Positions 44,401-52,800 of a stretch of 64,000 nt of DNA are shown one piece after another (the stretch's first letter is position 1; every line of letters starts with the position of its first letter). This stretch comes from Molanna angustata. Its lineage: Eukaryota; Arthropoda; Insecta; Trichoptera; Molannidae. The notes below the pieces were generated by a model. The model ran no database searches, had not been told where the DNA came from, and saw only the letters and a list, made by a program, of their open reading frames with translations. A program made the position numbers and the translations under genes. The DNA lies in assembly GCA_963576475.1 (NCBI GenBank), contig OY754977.1:12089854-12153853 (forward strand). Direction: 5' to 3'.

Positions 44401-44964
44401 AAAAAATGATTAACTCAGTGAAGCGCACGAGTCTGTAGTAGAAATTCAGTACAAATATATCAATCTCACCTGCTACGGGACTCTTTTTGTCTGTTAATGC
44501 CTAACTTTTTTCTGAGGGTTAGTACCGTTTTCTTTTAACAACTTATTCATGTCAATGCATATTTTAATTTCAGTCCGCCAAAGTTTAACTTACAACATGC
44601 TTGGAAACGGCAACAGATGAAAGACAGAGTGCGAGAAAGAAACGATGATAGATCATTAGGAGCATACGCTGCACCAGTAATAGAAAGATCCGGAGTCGAA
44701 GTGACAACCGATGGAAAGTACGGAGAAATCGAAAGAAGTACGCCAAACAACAAAATGAACTTGAAAGGAGACATGGGAGAAGACAATTACATACAGCACA
44801 TTGAAAACATACTCAATCAACAAACAACCAAAGACGAGATGCGGAAGATTAATGAGGTTATTGAAAAGGAGAAAGGTACATTATCGGTCATGATGAATGT
44901 AAAAGAAGAAACGCCAGAATATGAAGAAAATGAAGAGGATGATGGAGAAGTAGAGTATGAATAA
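20267..44964 (+). CDS. CCBE1: Collagen and calcium-binding EGF domain protein 1-like, 8 exons, 471 aa
   Basis: Exons are 20267-20409, 29401-29526, 31092-31240, 32072-32208, 42135-42330, 42771-42874, 43504-43673 and 44574-44964. All junctions are GT-AG and the phases agree (1416 nt, 471 aa plus stop; human CCBE1 is 406 aa). In order the product has: a signal peptide (1-22); an acidic stretch; a Cys-rich segment (54-89, CPSDN...[12 protein letters not shown]); an EGF module (92-137); a calcium-binding EGF (140-180) with DIDEC and a hydroxylation-type [10 protein letters not shown]; a Leu-rich helical segment (200-228); collagen block 1 (236-251); a Cys-containing linker; collagen block 2 (286-312, nine Gly-X-Y); the diagnostic [16 protein letters not shown]; and a charged, acidic tail. 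The order and the SFDFLL...DI motif identify the secreted CCBE1 family. In vertebrates CCBE1 helps ADAMTS3 process VEGF-C; the insect role is not known to me. Introns carry two Helitrons, a SINE, MITEs and a BEL/Pao element. Confidence 0.92.
20410..22163. other. CCBE1-like intron 1, proximal part
   Basis: AT-rich with no exon-like segment. It holds a 26-bp perfect palindrome (21966-21991). Confidence 0.5.
21966..21991. repeat. Perfect 26-bp palindrome
   Basis: The half-site AAATACTCTAGAT is followed directly by its inverse, with no spacer. It lies 172 bp before the Helitron at 22164. Confidence 0.9.
22196..22227 (+). repeat. TG microsatellite in Helitron copy 1
   Basis: (TG)n with a single TATG interruption, about 35 bp from the element's 5' end. 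It is shared with copy 2 at 24779-24813, so it belongs to the element. Confidence 0.9.
23440..23640 (+). repeat. 27-bp G-rich minisatellite in Helitron copy 1
   Basis: The unit is close to 'gaagggacgggaggtact' plus 'gaagggcct'. Since 27 is a multiple of 3, a Gly-rich reading frame results by chance. Related arrays lie at 26345-26510 and, inverted, 62815-63000. Confidence 0.85.
24749..27760 (+). mobile_element. Non-autonomous Helitron, family 1, copy 2 (3012 bp)
   Basis: It has the same ends as copy 1 (A|TCTAAAG...AAAGCTAG|T) and the same internal order. It begins only 29 bp after copy 1 ends and points the same way. The roughly 115-bp array is longer (about 25700-26335, near six units against about three), which accounts for much of the size difference. 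The flanking 5' and 3' thirds align closely with copy 1. Confidence 0.85.
25700..26335 (+). repeat. ~115-bp minisatellite in Helitron copy 2, about six units
   Basis: Each unit runs through 'tttaaacttttttcttcttc', 'tatttggtcattttacc', 'cctgggaaaagaagg' and 'catctcttcgcagg'. Short frames of 94-110 codons arise from these units and are not genes. Confidence 0.85.
27761..28940. other. CCBE1-like intron 1, distal part
   Basis: I recognise no repeat ends or exons. The small frame at 28420-28605 has no family features. Confidence 0.5.
28945..29050 (+). repeat. Tandem repeat, ~24-bp unit, about four copies
   Basis: The unit 'aaccaatgaatatcagaaca' is repeated with small changes and one interruption ('gcagcctac'). 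Confidence 0.8.
29150..29225 (+). pseudogene. Possible LINE reverse-transcriptase relic
   Basis: The frame [19 protein letters not shown] resembles the xNKLxLNxxKTNFIxF segment downstream of the RT active site in jockey/CR1-like LINEs. It is very short, with stops on both sides. Confidence 0.35.
29865..30079 (+). repeat. tRNA-derived SINE in CCBE1-like intron 2
   Basis: The head has 'ttcgtggttcggttggtta' and the B box 'gggttcgattccc'. The body matches 8049-8262 almost base for base and ends 'gcccgagaagtaatat'. A tRNA finder might score the head, but the anticodon arm is not that of a normal tRNA and the body follows directly. Confidence 0.88.
30216..30400. mobile_element. Foldback MITE (GGGGGGCAAGTCTGG family), copy 3
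   Basis: The ends are GGGGCAAGTCTGGTTCGACC and the inverse TTGCTTCCC, slightly decayed. The interior matches copies at 9346 and 9934, including the central 'gacatctaaagatattg'. It lies in CCBE1-like intron 2. Confidence 0.78.
31385..31480 (-). repeat. Copy of dispersed 'TTGGTTGGTATATGTGCAAA' repeat
   Basis: Inverted 'ggggggcgatttgcacgt' and 'cacaaatttgcactctgcgc' match the family. It lies in CCBE1-like intron 3. Confidence 0.55.
32246..32250. repeat. Target-site duplication, left of BEL/Pao element
   Basis: ACTAT, repeated at 41093-41097 directly after the 3' LTR. Confidence 0.95.
32251..33617 (+). repeat. 5' LTR of BEL/Pao element
   Basis: 1367 bp. A TATA box (TATAAATA, 33393-33400) lies upstream of the probable transcription start near 33410-33440, and AATAAA motifs follow at 33500 and 33529, as expected for U3-R-U5. 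The last 11 bases hold the ATG of the polyprotein. Confidence 0.95.
33393..33400 (+). promoter_or_regulatory. TATA box in BEL/Pao 5' LTR
   Basis: TATAAATA, about 215 bp before the polyprotein ATG. The 3' LTR carries the same box near 40868. Confidence 0.7.
33607..39684 (+). CDS. BEL/Pao gag-pol polyprotein, 2025 aa, intact
   Basis: One frame codes for Gag and Pol. Residues about 129-318 are six tandem 33-aa repeats ([16 protein letters not shown]...). Residues about 395-550 hold a DUF1759-type Gag domain ([14 protein letters not shown]). Zinc knuckles follow near 625 ([14 protein letters not shown]) and 657 ([14 protein letters not shown]). The aspartic protease (DUF1758) has [13 protein letters not shown] near 760. 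Reverse transcriptase has [13 protein letters not shown] near 1042 and the catalytic FYMDDYLDS near 1165. RNase H has [11 protein letters not shown] near 1349. Integrase has an H2C2 zinc site near 1660 and catalytic D (TGMDFFGH), D (YSDNGTN) and E (GGAWESL) near 1731, 1792 and 1842. A DUF5641 C-terminus ends it. RT-RNaseH before integrase with these DUFs is diagnostic of BEL/Pao. The ATG at 33607 lies in the LTR; the next in-frame ATG is at 33640. No break is seen, so it may be autonomous. Confidence 0.97.
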   Translation: MNKHNGPSSSDMEHRSTLDQEPARAPSCCSKAETRASWKEAQIEASTTKLRITRSRARIAMEQAKLAAEEEVLRAEELHAERLQELSRISSPSIASTIDRVKEWAERSSRIMEQGTPTASEITQYRDLPREHHLDQLPTGQFSLPRTSQPLEQPPEGRHSQPREHHLDQLPTGQFSLPRTSQLLEQPPEGRHSQPREHHLDQLPTGQFSLPRTSQLLEQPPEGRHSQPREHHLDQLPTGQFSLPRTSQLLEQPPEGRQSQPREHHLDQLLTGQFSLPRTSQLLEQPPEGRHSQPREHHLDQLPAGQFSLPRTSQLLEQQPTQTHRPSVKATRASQHQSLLERQPLPIEQQPATVGHQWPEQNNDQQWQSPSSFNEERLADCIGKALSFHSPRPKTDLPLFSGNPIEWISFKAIFEHTTSYLHISNSENLYRLQKALKGDAREAVSSLLLAPNNVPGIMSTLENIFGNHDYIIEQTINDIKRMGKLEENSGTEALIKFSCKIKNLVGMLQSLCNIGHLYNPELLSNLVNKLPNNLRALWLTDNNRQFSNKPVICYLSDWLETIVINSRNSGISLTTNTRNNSSKNVHDKNNFIHKRNKNFDSYNNNNNNNSKFVLNTVDKKTICLMCKDTNHAIWNCVKFKNLPITQRWEFIKGNKICFKCLCKNHSRFSCHAYKKFPELKYHSLLYEKVAKSANINNNNNILHSPVNVNHRHAHETTARAGVESGNAELVTNTWDNKKVLLKVVPVTVSGPLGSSDIYALLDDGSTVTLLESEVAEAIGVTGPITNLSLQGVNEMTSDDPGSMKVQVRVKGTNQEKSYLANARTVSKLKLPEQSVMIKGNDKNTEHVPLLKEGVKPKMLIGQNNWELIISRKLIYGKKNNVSFSQTLLGWVPLGYASKSATKGEISLHLQDSQLCEIIKKSFTLDDVGITSPKICNEDKRAYEILKNSTRLREDLTWETGLLWKENNNYFPNSYETAKNRLSSLEKKMDKDEKFADAYCAKMEHYLNKGYAKIFCSSEELSDDQKWFLPHFAVYNPNKPGKLRLVFDAAATSKGTSLNDRLLVGPDLYNSLLGILFKFREEKIAFTADIQEMFLQIKICENDVPYQLFLWRGKDRSNPPAIYAMQSMIFGAKSSPCSAQYVKNTNAERFETQYPEAVDAIKRKFYMDDYLDSTSSVEKARKIINHVREIHRQGGFNITSWACNAPEALKDIPVSEQMQGIVNFERNELPIQRTLGLQWDPNTDSLSFDLSFKKIPSAIMSGEQRPTKREMLKVIMTVFDPQGILSPFTIKSKILLQNVWRSGTDWDSRLNDRNFTEWLNWLENLHSIYSVKVPRYYDIHCNEICDRQLHIFCDASEQAMCCVAYGRVQQQNGNISTYFIASKTRVSPIKATSIPRLELQAALLGSRLAKTITDEHTVTYNSSYFWTDSKTVMCWLRSNSRNFKPFVAHRLGEIEELVGTDCWRWLPSKENIADEATRESSEINLSSNGRWLSGPSFLKMSYENWPKEKEEIKVNINDELLELKPAAIFSCIEFCLIDLYRFSKYLRLVRAVAYALHFIKKCRKLNNGSSASLTATDMSNAEEILIKDSQKRSFHKEIDLIRNKKPVQKESIIKELNASLDHRNILRLQGRISEIEDIALSTMFPIILDHRDRLSHLITAYYHEKSGHAGVEHVLNCIRQKYWITNGRQLVKKINFMCQRCKNVRAIPKAPIMASLPSERLQHHIRPFSYTGMDFFGHINVTIGRRKEKRYGILFTCLSTRAIHIEIAESLSTDSAILGIRRFIARRSCPTVIYSDNGTNLRGSDKELRNSIAAIDTEKLSNEMCIRKIDWKFITPGSPHHGGAWESLIKSVKRTLHVIMKDQAPRPETLHTLLLEAENIVNSRPLTHVSLDSRDSESLTPNHFLLGYNYDSPIIGEFDANELCLKKQWRIAQYFADQFWTRWVKEYLPTLVKRPKWFDILPPVQVGDIAILCDSSFPRNTWPRGIITAVYPGKDNQVRVVDIKTKSGTYRRPVTKIAILDVKTQH
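33621..33640 (+). other. Probable primer-binding site of BEL/Pao element
   Basis: TGGTCCTTCG starts three bases after the LTR. TGG complements the tRNA CCA tail, and the ten bases match the 3' end of insect tRNA-Tyr as I remember it; the match weakens after that. It lies inside the polyprotein frame if the ATG at 33607 is used. Confidence 0.6.
33992..34562 (+). repeat. 99-bp tandem repeat in BEL/Pao gag, six copies
   Basis: Units start at 33992, 34091, 34190, 34289, 34388 and 34487; the last is incomplete at its 3' end. They differ at only a few bases. The unit length, a multiple of 3, keeps gag in frame and also leaves two other frames open (33887-34648 +, 33964-34614 -). Confidence 0.95.
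39714..39725 (+). other. Polypurine tract of BEL/Pao element
   Basis: GAGGGGCGGAAA directly precedes the 3' LTR. Confidence 0.85.
39726..41092 (+). repeat. 3' LTR of BEL/Pao element
   Basis: 1367 bp, the same length as the 5' LTR, with no difference found by eye. It carries the TATA box and AATAAA motifs, so it could terminate or start transcripts inside the host intron. Confidence 0.95.
41093..41097. repeat. Target-site duplication, right of BEL/Pao element
   Basis: ACTAT, matching 32246-32250. Confidence 0.95.
41490..41810. mobile_element. MITE with ~27-bp terminal inverted repeats
   Basis: The left end AGATTTTTATTATAATATAC continues TAGATGT, and the right end is its inverse. Inner parts stay loosely complementary ('tgatgttttggttgg' against 'ggaaccaaaacgtca'). 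It lies in CCBE1-like intron 4, after the BEL/Pao element. Confidence 0.75.
41840..42095 (+). repeat. Composite SINE-like element, 3' half
   Basis: It has 'gttgcgcaagtgatcac', 'ccagtcgatgacgag', 'ccttgtaggtgtc' and 'cgtctccattgagatat' in the order seen at 925-1480 (inverted), 49091-49270 and 53180-53440. It ends about 40 bp before CCBE1-like exon 5. Confidence 0.7.
42331..42770. other. CCBE1-like intron 5
   Basis: AT-rich intron of 440 bp, with a poly-T tract before the AG acceptor. I see no repeat or gene in it. Confidence 0.7.
42875..43503. other. CCBE1-like intron 6
   Basis: AT-rich intron of 629 bp with no recognisable element. A decayed stretch at 43130-43430 has somewhat higher GC but no open frame. 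Confidence 0.6.
43674..44573. other. CCBE1-like intron 7
   Basis: AT-rich 900-bp intron. Overlapping 62-65-codon frames on both strands near 44125-44390 have no domain and look like chance. Confidence 0.6.
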
Positions 44965-44965
44965 C

Positions 44966-44971
44966 AATAAA
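44966..44971 (+). promoter_or_regulatory. CCBE1: Candidate poly(A) signal of CCBE1-like gene
   Basis: AATAAA directly after the TAA stop (44962-44964). If used, the 3' UTR would be only 20-30 nt. Confidence 0.5.
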
Positions 44972-44974
44972 ATA

Positions 44975-45995
44975 ACTTATATTTTTTACTATAAAACTAC
45001 ACTAAGGGCTTCGAACCATGAAATGTTTCTTACTTTCGTTTAAAAGTAGGAATGTTTTTAGTCATGGTAATTAATACTTAGCGAGACAGTCTACAGAGAT
45101 CTCTAGAATAAAATGGCATTTTTAACTACATAAAATCAATAAATAATAATTAATTTTCAGACCATTATTTCAAACTAGAGACAATCAACGGATTTTTTCA
45201 TACTATTTTTCGACCATCATAATATCAACAAATGACTCCCATATCTCTGTAGATGGTGATGGATATATTATAAACTAGAAAATAATATGGAACATAGTAA
45301 AATTATAACTCACTTTGTTTTGATTCCACTTTGTAAGCAGCTATTCGGTACTGCCAGGTACTGCTAAGTCATTAAACCTACAGAAACAATGAGGATGTTG
45401 TGTTACTAGCATATAAAATCCTACAGTAGCTAACAATTCAAATCAATCAATGTTGTTGAAATATTTTCAAATATTCTTCTTCTTCTGTAAAAAATGAAAG
45501 TGTTAAACACCACTTTAAAGTGTGCATTGTGTCAATAAATTAAGGGAAATTATGGAGTATTTATATTTTTAGTTTTAAATTATTTGACCAATGAATTGTA
45601 AATTATTAAACAAAGAATAAAAATCTGATTATTTAATTTTAAACTGTAGACAGAAAAAATAATTCTATTAAAATTGTTTTGTAATTGCAATTGAACCAAT
45701 ATTTCTATGAAACTGAATAGTAGTAAAAAAAATGGTTCGAAGTCCTGATTACACCTGATCAAATATTGTAATTAATTAATTAAAGATATTATCAAGTACA
45801 ATATTGATTGATAAGTGTACGATATATATTATTAATATGTATAGAAGAAAAAAATGTAGCATAATTATTAAGAAAAATAAAAATAAATTAAGATTGAGAA
45901 AAATGTATTCATTAAAAAAAAATGATCCAAAGAGCTTCAAATATTTGGGCGACGGAATACGAAAAATAATTGTATATCAATATTTGTTATGAGTG
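44975..45995. other. Spacer between the convergent CCBE1-like and COPE genes
   Basis: AT-rich with no recognised gene or repeat. Small frames (45580-45762 -, 45804-45992 +) are low-complexity. Confidence 0.5.
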
Positions 45996-45999
45996 ATTT

Positions 46000-46170
46000 C
46001 ATTCTTCGTTGGTGCTACAGTGAGCTGTGGATTTTGGACCTCTTCCAGAAACTATTTCCTTCCCTTCCTATCGACAGTCACTCTTCTCCAATTGATCAGC
46101 TTTATTACAGTGACATCACATTGTTCAGCCATCTTAACCTATATAGGTCTGTCTCTACATTGTCTTTCTT
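46000..46170 (-). pseudogene. Probable LINE ORF2 C-terminal relic
   Basis: The minus strand gives RLRWLNNV, then NWRRVTVDRKGRK, a stop, and FLEEVQNPQLTVAPT. This resembles the RWxDDV...NWRRxAxDRxxWRxxLEEA tail of non-LTR retrotransposon ORFs. It is broken by stops. The plus-strand frames of 76 and 98 codons are its shadow. Confidence 0.5.
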
Positions 46171-46419
46171 CAGGACAGGCGTCTCATACATTTTTCAAAC
46201 GGGTGATAGTGAAAAATGACTGCACGTCACTAGGTATTTTACCTGGGTCTGATTCAGACCAGTCTTGTTTATTTATGATGAGATTTTAGTCATTATTAAA
46301 AAAAATTGCATCATACTTGCACATTACTTCACATTTACAAAAATATTAAAATTACTGTGTTTAGTTAAATGTTATATTTTTCGGTAAATAACTTGATAAA
46401 TTAAGTACGTGAGCCATCC

Positions 46420-46510
46420 AGAATGAAAGTTTGGGTTTTCTGCTTGGCTGGTATATGTGCAAACCGCCCCCATCTACGACGAAAATTTACAGGTTATTTA
46501 ATGAATCTTA
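46420..46510 (+). repeat. Copy of dispersed 'TTGGTTGGTATATGTGCAAA' repeat
   Basis: 'gcttggctggtatatgtgc' is followed by 'aaaccgcccccatc'. Confidence 0.55.
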
Positions 46511-46771
46511 GAAAGAAGAAAATAAAGAAAATATGAAGAAAAAAATTGAACAGTTGTATACACATATTTATTCGCAATGTAATAAAACATTGCCTCTTAA
46601 GAACATATTATATCTCTCCTTAACTAATAATTATTATATTTGATTATAAAACTAAATAAAATTATACATTTTTAATAATACTTTATTAGAAAGAGATTAA
46701 CAAAAAACAAATATTCAGTTTACGGAATGTAGTAACTGTAAAAAAGTCTACCTGCATTATTTTATTTGAAC

Positions 46772-46777
46772 TTTATT
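46772..46777 (-). promoter_or_regulatory. COPE: Candidate poly(A) signal of COPE
   Basis: AATAAA on the minus strand, about 105 nt past the stop codon at 46883. Confidence 0.45.
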
Positions 46778-46882
46778 GTAGACATACAATTTGTAACACA
46801 GCAAATATTTTTGAAGAAACTCTTTAACAAAATATTTTTAATGTAAATATATAAAATAAATATGAATGTAAGTGTTTAAACG

Positions 46883-49800
46883 CTAATTATTTGTAACCGA
46901 TGGTTTGTACTGAGCAACCAATCTTTTGAATTCTTCCTCCTTACTATGGTAGGCTGAGATGAAAGGATGCTTTTCTTTAGAATCCAACAATTGTGACAAA
47001 TATCGATTTGTAACCTGTAAAAAATAAAAAAGTATATTATGATTTTCCAAAATCATTTGTACTATAGTTTTCATAGCAATGAATATGTTTAACTTCTGAT
47101 ATGAATTTGTCCGTGTAAGAAGAACATAATACATAGATCTTTATACCTAAATTAAGCATAAATTTTCGTGCTATGAGCGAACGAGATAGTAAGTTAGCCT
47201 GGATTACTAATTTAGTAAACTATAAAAAAATGTATTATTTTTTAAACATTTGAGTGTAGGTACTAATGCAAATGGATATTTTTTAAATCCATGTTTGCGT
47301 GTATGCATTAAAAAATATTTATTTTACACGCGCATTGATACAAGTAGGTAAACGAGCCAAAAATGAAATAATATTTCTGGCGCAGTTCAGGGGTGACATC
47401 TGTTCAAGAACACTGTCATCTCATTTATAAGGACTATTGCTTTCATTGTTTACAAATAAACCAACTTCTTGACGGTGTTACAAAAGGATTCTTCGTTACT
47501 TCATAGATGGCAATTTAGTAATCATGTCCTATTTTCAGGTGATCTATTACTCATTATTCAAATATATAGAACTTTACCACGAACAACTACCTTTCACGAA
47601 CCGCAAGATGATAACTTGCCATCAACCAATCCACCAACAATTACCGAAATTACAGCAGCTCTGAAAAAGCTGAAGAACAACAAGGCACCAGGAATAGATA
47701 ACTTACCGGCCGAGCTCTTTAAACTGGGGAATGCACACCTAAAAACCCTAATACAAAGTCTGATAGAAAAAATATGGATTCTAGAAATGATTCCAGACAA
47801 ATGGCAGACAAGCGTTATATGCCTTATTTATAAAAAAGGTGACAAGTTAAAGTGCGAGAATTATAGAGGTATATACTTAAACAAAGAATAGAGCCATATG
47901 CGGAGAATATACTAGGAGAATATCAGGCAGGTTTTAGAGCAAACAGATCAACGACTGATCAGTTATTCACGGTACGTCAAATTCTGGGAAAGTGTTGGGA
48001 GTTCGACATTGATATACACCAATTATTTGTCGACTTTAAACAAGCCTATGACAGCATTGATAGAAGGATATTGTACGAAATTCTGCTTCATTTCCAGATC
48101 CCTTCTAAACTAGTTAGGCTTGTTATAGTAACAATGACCAACACAAGAAGCCAGGTCAAGGTGGGAGGGGAACTGAGTGAGGCGTTTACAATCTCTCAAG
48201 GGTTAAAACAAGGGGACAGTCTGGCTCCCACTCTCTTCAATATAGTCCTAGAACATGTTGTTCGTCAAACGTCCATCGACGCGAGCGCTAACATTTGTTT
48301 CAAGAGCAGCCAGATAGTTGGGTACGCAGATGATCTTAATATTATCGGAAGATCCCTGACAGCTATCAAAGAAGTCTTCACCCCATTGGAATCCGCTGCA
48401 TGCAAAGTGGGCTTGAAAATAAATGAAAGCAAAACAAAATATGACTCAAAGTCGAAATCCATCTCAAAGAAGAAGAGGTAGCGTAAAGTTGGCAGACGAC
48501 CATTCATTTGAAACAGTTGACCAATTTACGTATCTGGGATCTCTCCTTACGGAAAATAATGAAGAGGAAACGGAAATCAAAAAAAGAATATCAGCAGGCA
48601 ATAAAACTTATTTCTCTTTATTGCCAGTGTTCAAGTCTCGCAATGTCCACAGGAAAACTAAATTGACATTATATAAAACAATCATTAGGACTGTGTTGAC
48701 TTACGGATGCGAGGCTCTGACACTGACCGTGAAATTCGCTGAAACATTAGATGTCTTCGAAAGGAAAGTCCTTCGCCGAATATGTGGTCCTGTGAAGGAA
48801 GGAGATGAATGGCGCATAAAGAAAAATGAAGAACTGTACAAAATTACCATGTACAGAGAATGCCAAACACACGACTACCCAAAAAAATCATGGTTGGTCA
48901 CCCGGGAGGTAAACGGAAGATGGGGAGACCAAGACTGAGATGGGAGGCTGACATATGGAGAGATGCAGAAAAGCTCCTGCAGGTCCCTAACTGGAGAACG
49001 GCGGCTGAGGATAGAAGAGGTTGGAGGCGCTTGTTGAAGGAGGCCAAGGCTCGATTTGGGCTGTAGCGCCACCGAAGATGATAGAACTTTCAAAAAAATG
49101 CATTGTTAAGGGAACTCAATAAGAAGTTCAATTGGTAAACGTTGCGCAAGTGCATAAAGTGAACACATAAACCAGCCGATGACAGGTCACAAGCCCTGTA
49201 GGTGCTATGAGTTCCTGGTTCTTCTATAATATTCCAACTTCGTCTCTATTGAGATGTTAAAAAATTTGTCAAAAAAATTATGTAAAATCAGTGTACTATG
49301 ACCGTGACAAAACATCACTTTGTAATAATATCGGTTGAAGTTGAAAAAAACAATAATCACCTCAGATTTTCCTAGGTGCTGAGAAGCGACAGCAGCGGCT
49401 AGAAGTAAATCTGGAGCATTGGGATCTCTCGTTATTGCTTCCAGAGCAGCCGACTCTGCCTCCGGCCAACCACCTCTCCCAGCGTGGGCTGCTGCCAACG
49501 CAGCACCTAGAGCAGGGCTCGGCCCAAATTTTTCCGACAGCTCTTCACATATATAGTAAGCATCTTGCAGTTTAGGCCCACCCTAAAAATAATTTCATAA
49601 ATGACTCCTAAAAAATTAGCTTGACAAAAATAAAGTTCAAGTTGATACATATTATATTAAGAAGCACACAAAACAGGCCCATCAACAAAAGCTGCCTACC
49701 TGTTCAATAATAATGAAATAAGTATAATGCTAAATGTGAGGTGGTTAATGGGGTTAAGTATTTATTTAGACTAATAAAATTAAGATTACAAATTACTTTG

Positions 49801-52800
49801 TTTAAACCACTAATGAGTATTTATAGTTTACTAGTTGCAGAGCTGACCCACTCCCTCATCAGAACAAACTAATACTAAAACTTAAAACTATGTAAAGAAC
49901 GTGTGTAGTGTTATTGTAGTTAGGGGGAGGATTGCGTGTGGGTGGTAGTGGAAAGATATTGAACAGGGGCGTCCGGTTTAAATTTATTTGATTTTTAATT
50001 ATTGCTTCTTTTTTATTTATCGATTTTTGTATCTCCAAAGCCTCCAAGTTGTCAAGTCTTGGACTTTTAGTTATAGGCCTACAAAACTTTTATACTCAGA
50101 ATTTAGAATATTTGTTTCAGTCAGGGGTTATCAACTTTTGAATTTTTACTTTATTTTTCCGTATATCTCATAAACCATATAAGCTACAACCCTGAAAATT
50201 GGTATAAATATAGACAAATACAAAAATATCAAATCGATTTTTTCAAAAAAATTCCAGAGTTTCTCGAACATTTTTTATTAAGAAAAATATTTTTTTATGA
50301 TAAATTTATGTGTCTAACTGCCTATATAACCAAAGTTTTTAAAAATATCGAAAAAAGCCGAAGCACCCCAACTAGATAATTTAATTTTCTATAAAAAATA
50401 TTAGCATTGTAGTAGTACATAAAAATTGAATTTAGTGACGACATCGCTTCATACAATTTGTAAGGCAGTATCTTCTTCTTGGCCACAATCCTAGGATTGG
50501 TCTGCACCAAACACTCAATCTTTCCACTTAACTCTATCGTCCGCCAGTCTCTTCATCTCTTTGTAACTGCTACAGCGCACGTCACCGATTATCTGGTCTG
50601 TATAGTTGTTTCTGGGGCGACCTCTACAGTTACCCCCATCAATCATTCCTTCGACGATGGTAAAAAGCAGGCTTGGGTGCCGGATGTTGTGGCCTATCCA
50701 AGTTGTTCTCTGTTGGGTAATTCTTTTCATAATTTGCCTTGTCTCTCCAACCCTACTTAGTACCCCGTCGTTGCTGATGTGTTCTGACCAGTGAACTTTA
50801 GTCATGCGTCTGTAGCACCACATCTCAAACGCAGACAGACGTCCCGTTTCACGTTGGCTGATGGTCCATGTTTCACAACTATATAGCAGTACACTCCAGA
50901 CAAGAGTCTTGATTAAATTTTTCCTAATTTTGATGGAAATATTAGGGGATTCAAAAATTGTTGATCTTTTATTGAAGGCGACTCTTGCTTGGTGGATTCT
51001 GCTTTTGATGTCTGCTGTTGAACGTCCGTCTTGAGATATTCTGCTTCCCAGATATACAAACTATAGGCAGTATACGCTACACAATATCTACGGGGACTCA
51101 ATAGTTTGATACTTAATCTCCAAACATACATACATACCATCATCTATGAAGACTTAATAGTTTGATAGTCTTAATCTCCATACCACCATGTTGTTTTCAT
51201 ATTCTGGATAGGAAAAAAGGACTGACCTCCATACTATCGTATCTTGAGATACATACCTACATATGCTGTATGGAAAACAAAATATCTAAAAATATTCAAT
51301 AATTTGGATTTATGGGTTTATAGTTTGGTACTTATTCTTCAACTATACATACTATCACTATCGACAGTTGGATCTCATGTGTTACATGCAACTAATAATG
51401 ATAAAATTTTCAGTTTAACGTATATGTAGTTTGTCCCCAATAAACCTTCATACAAAATGTACTGAACTAAAATTTTCGCAACTTCGAGTTAATGAAACTC
51501 GAAGTTGCGTTGGGATGTGATTCCAAAGACGAGCTGCTTGTACGGAGAAAGATGTGGTGAAAAAGGAAGTATTATGTATTGGGATACTAAGCGTTCTTTC
51601 AGAATTTGAACCAAGAGGCAACCCATGTTCTGATAGGAAATGAAATTGATTTTGTAGATAAACTGGAGCATTGAAGTTGTTTAATACTTTGTATCATAAA
51701 GTCCTGACAATTTTTATTTTGTTGAACAGGAAGATTAAAGATTCTTAACGTATTTAATTTATAAAAATATATATAAAACAAAAGAAAACAATTATTATAC
51801 GTACAGAATTATTGCTATATAACATTAAGTGAATATAATTTACAAATCAGTCAAATTTAACATGTTTAAGTCAATTTTATTTTTCTTTTGAAGTTGGTTG
51901 AACCACACCATTGGTTAGTTGGAAGAAATTGCCATACGGCAATAAACTCGCCATTTGCGCACGGTTCAAGGAAGTGTTCATTATTATTATTATCCTTGTT
52001 TAATAATTCTCCATTTCATTTTGATTCAGTAAAATTAAGAGATAAAATTAATATTTCACAAACTTGAGCTAAGTGAAGCCACGCCTGAGCCAACTGTGTT
52101 AGAGTAGCATCGTCGTCCTTATCTTGCATCATCTTAAGTTGTCTCCGAGCCAATTCTGGACGGTTGAGAGCCAACAACACTTGGAGACCATAAGCAAGGG
52201 CTTCCAACGATTCGGCCCCGTGGAGAACTCTAAAAATGTCAATGGAATAATCGATAACCAGGTTTGGTCATTGAGGACATGGTTTGATAAAAATGAAAAT
52301 TGGAAACATTTTTCAAAACAAGATAATTTTTCAATAAATAAATACACTAGTCTAAATTATTACTACTTATCAGTTACCTATATTTAAAGTCAAAAAAGAT
52401 TTATGTGTCTAGACATGCATATTTATAATCTCACCTTATATATTAATATAAAAAACAGTAATGTATGCATTAAAAAAAAGTTAAGGGGCCATATAAACCT
52501 AAACACCTCTATTCCAAATCAAATCCCTCAAATATGTTAAACAGTATGTTTCCAGAAAAAATAATATAAGTTTTTTCAACACTTCTCTAGTGAATGTTCG
52601 TCACACAATTTTAAAATTCAGCCTAAATTCCCATAAAGAGATTATTAAAAATATCCTTTTTTACAGCATTTTTTTAAAATTACTCCATAACTATGTGTCG
52701 TACGGCCGCTTTCTCCAAGGTCCATCAAAATCGAACATCAGCTAAGTACCCATTCGAAACTTAAATCCTTAAGTGGCTTACTTAATAAATTTGCATTTCA

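Noticed and set aside
45989..46289. Two overlapping plus-strand frames of 76 and 98 codons
   Set aside because: The minus strand explains the stretch better as a decayed LINE C-terminus.
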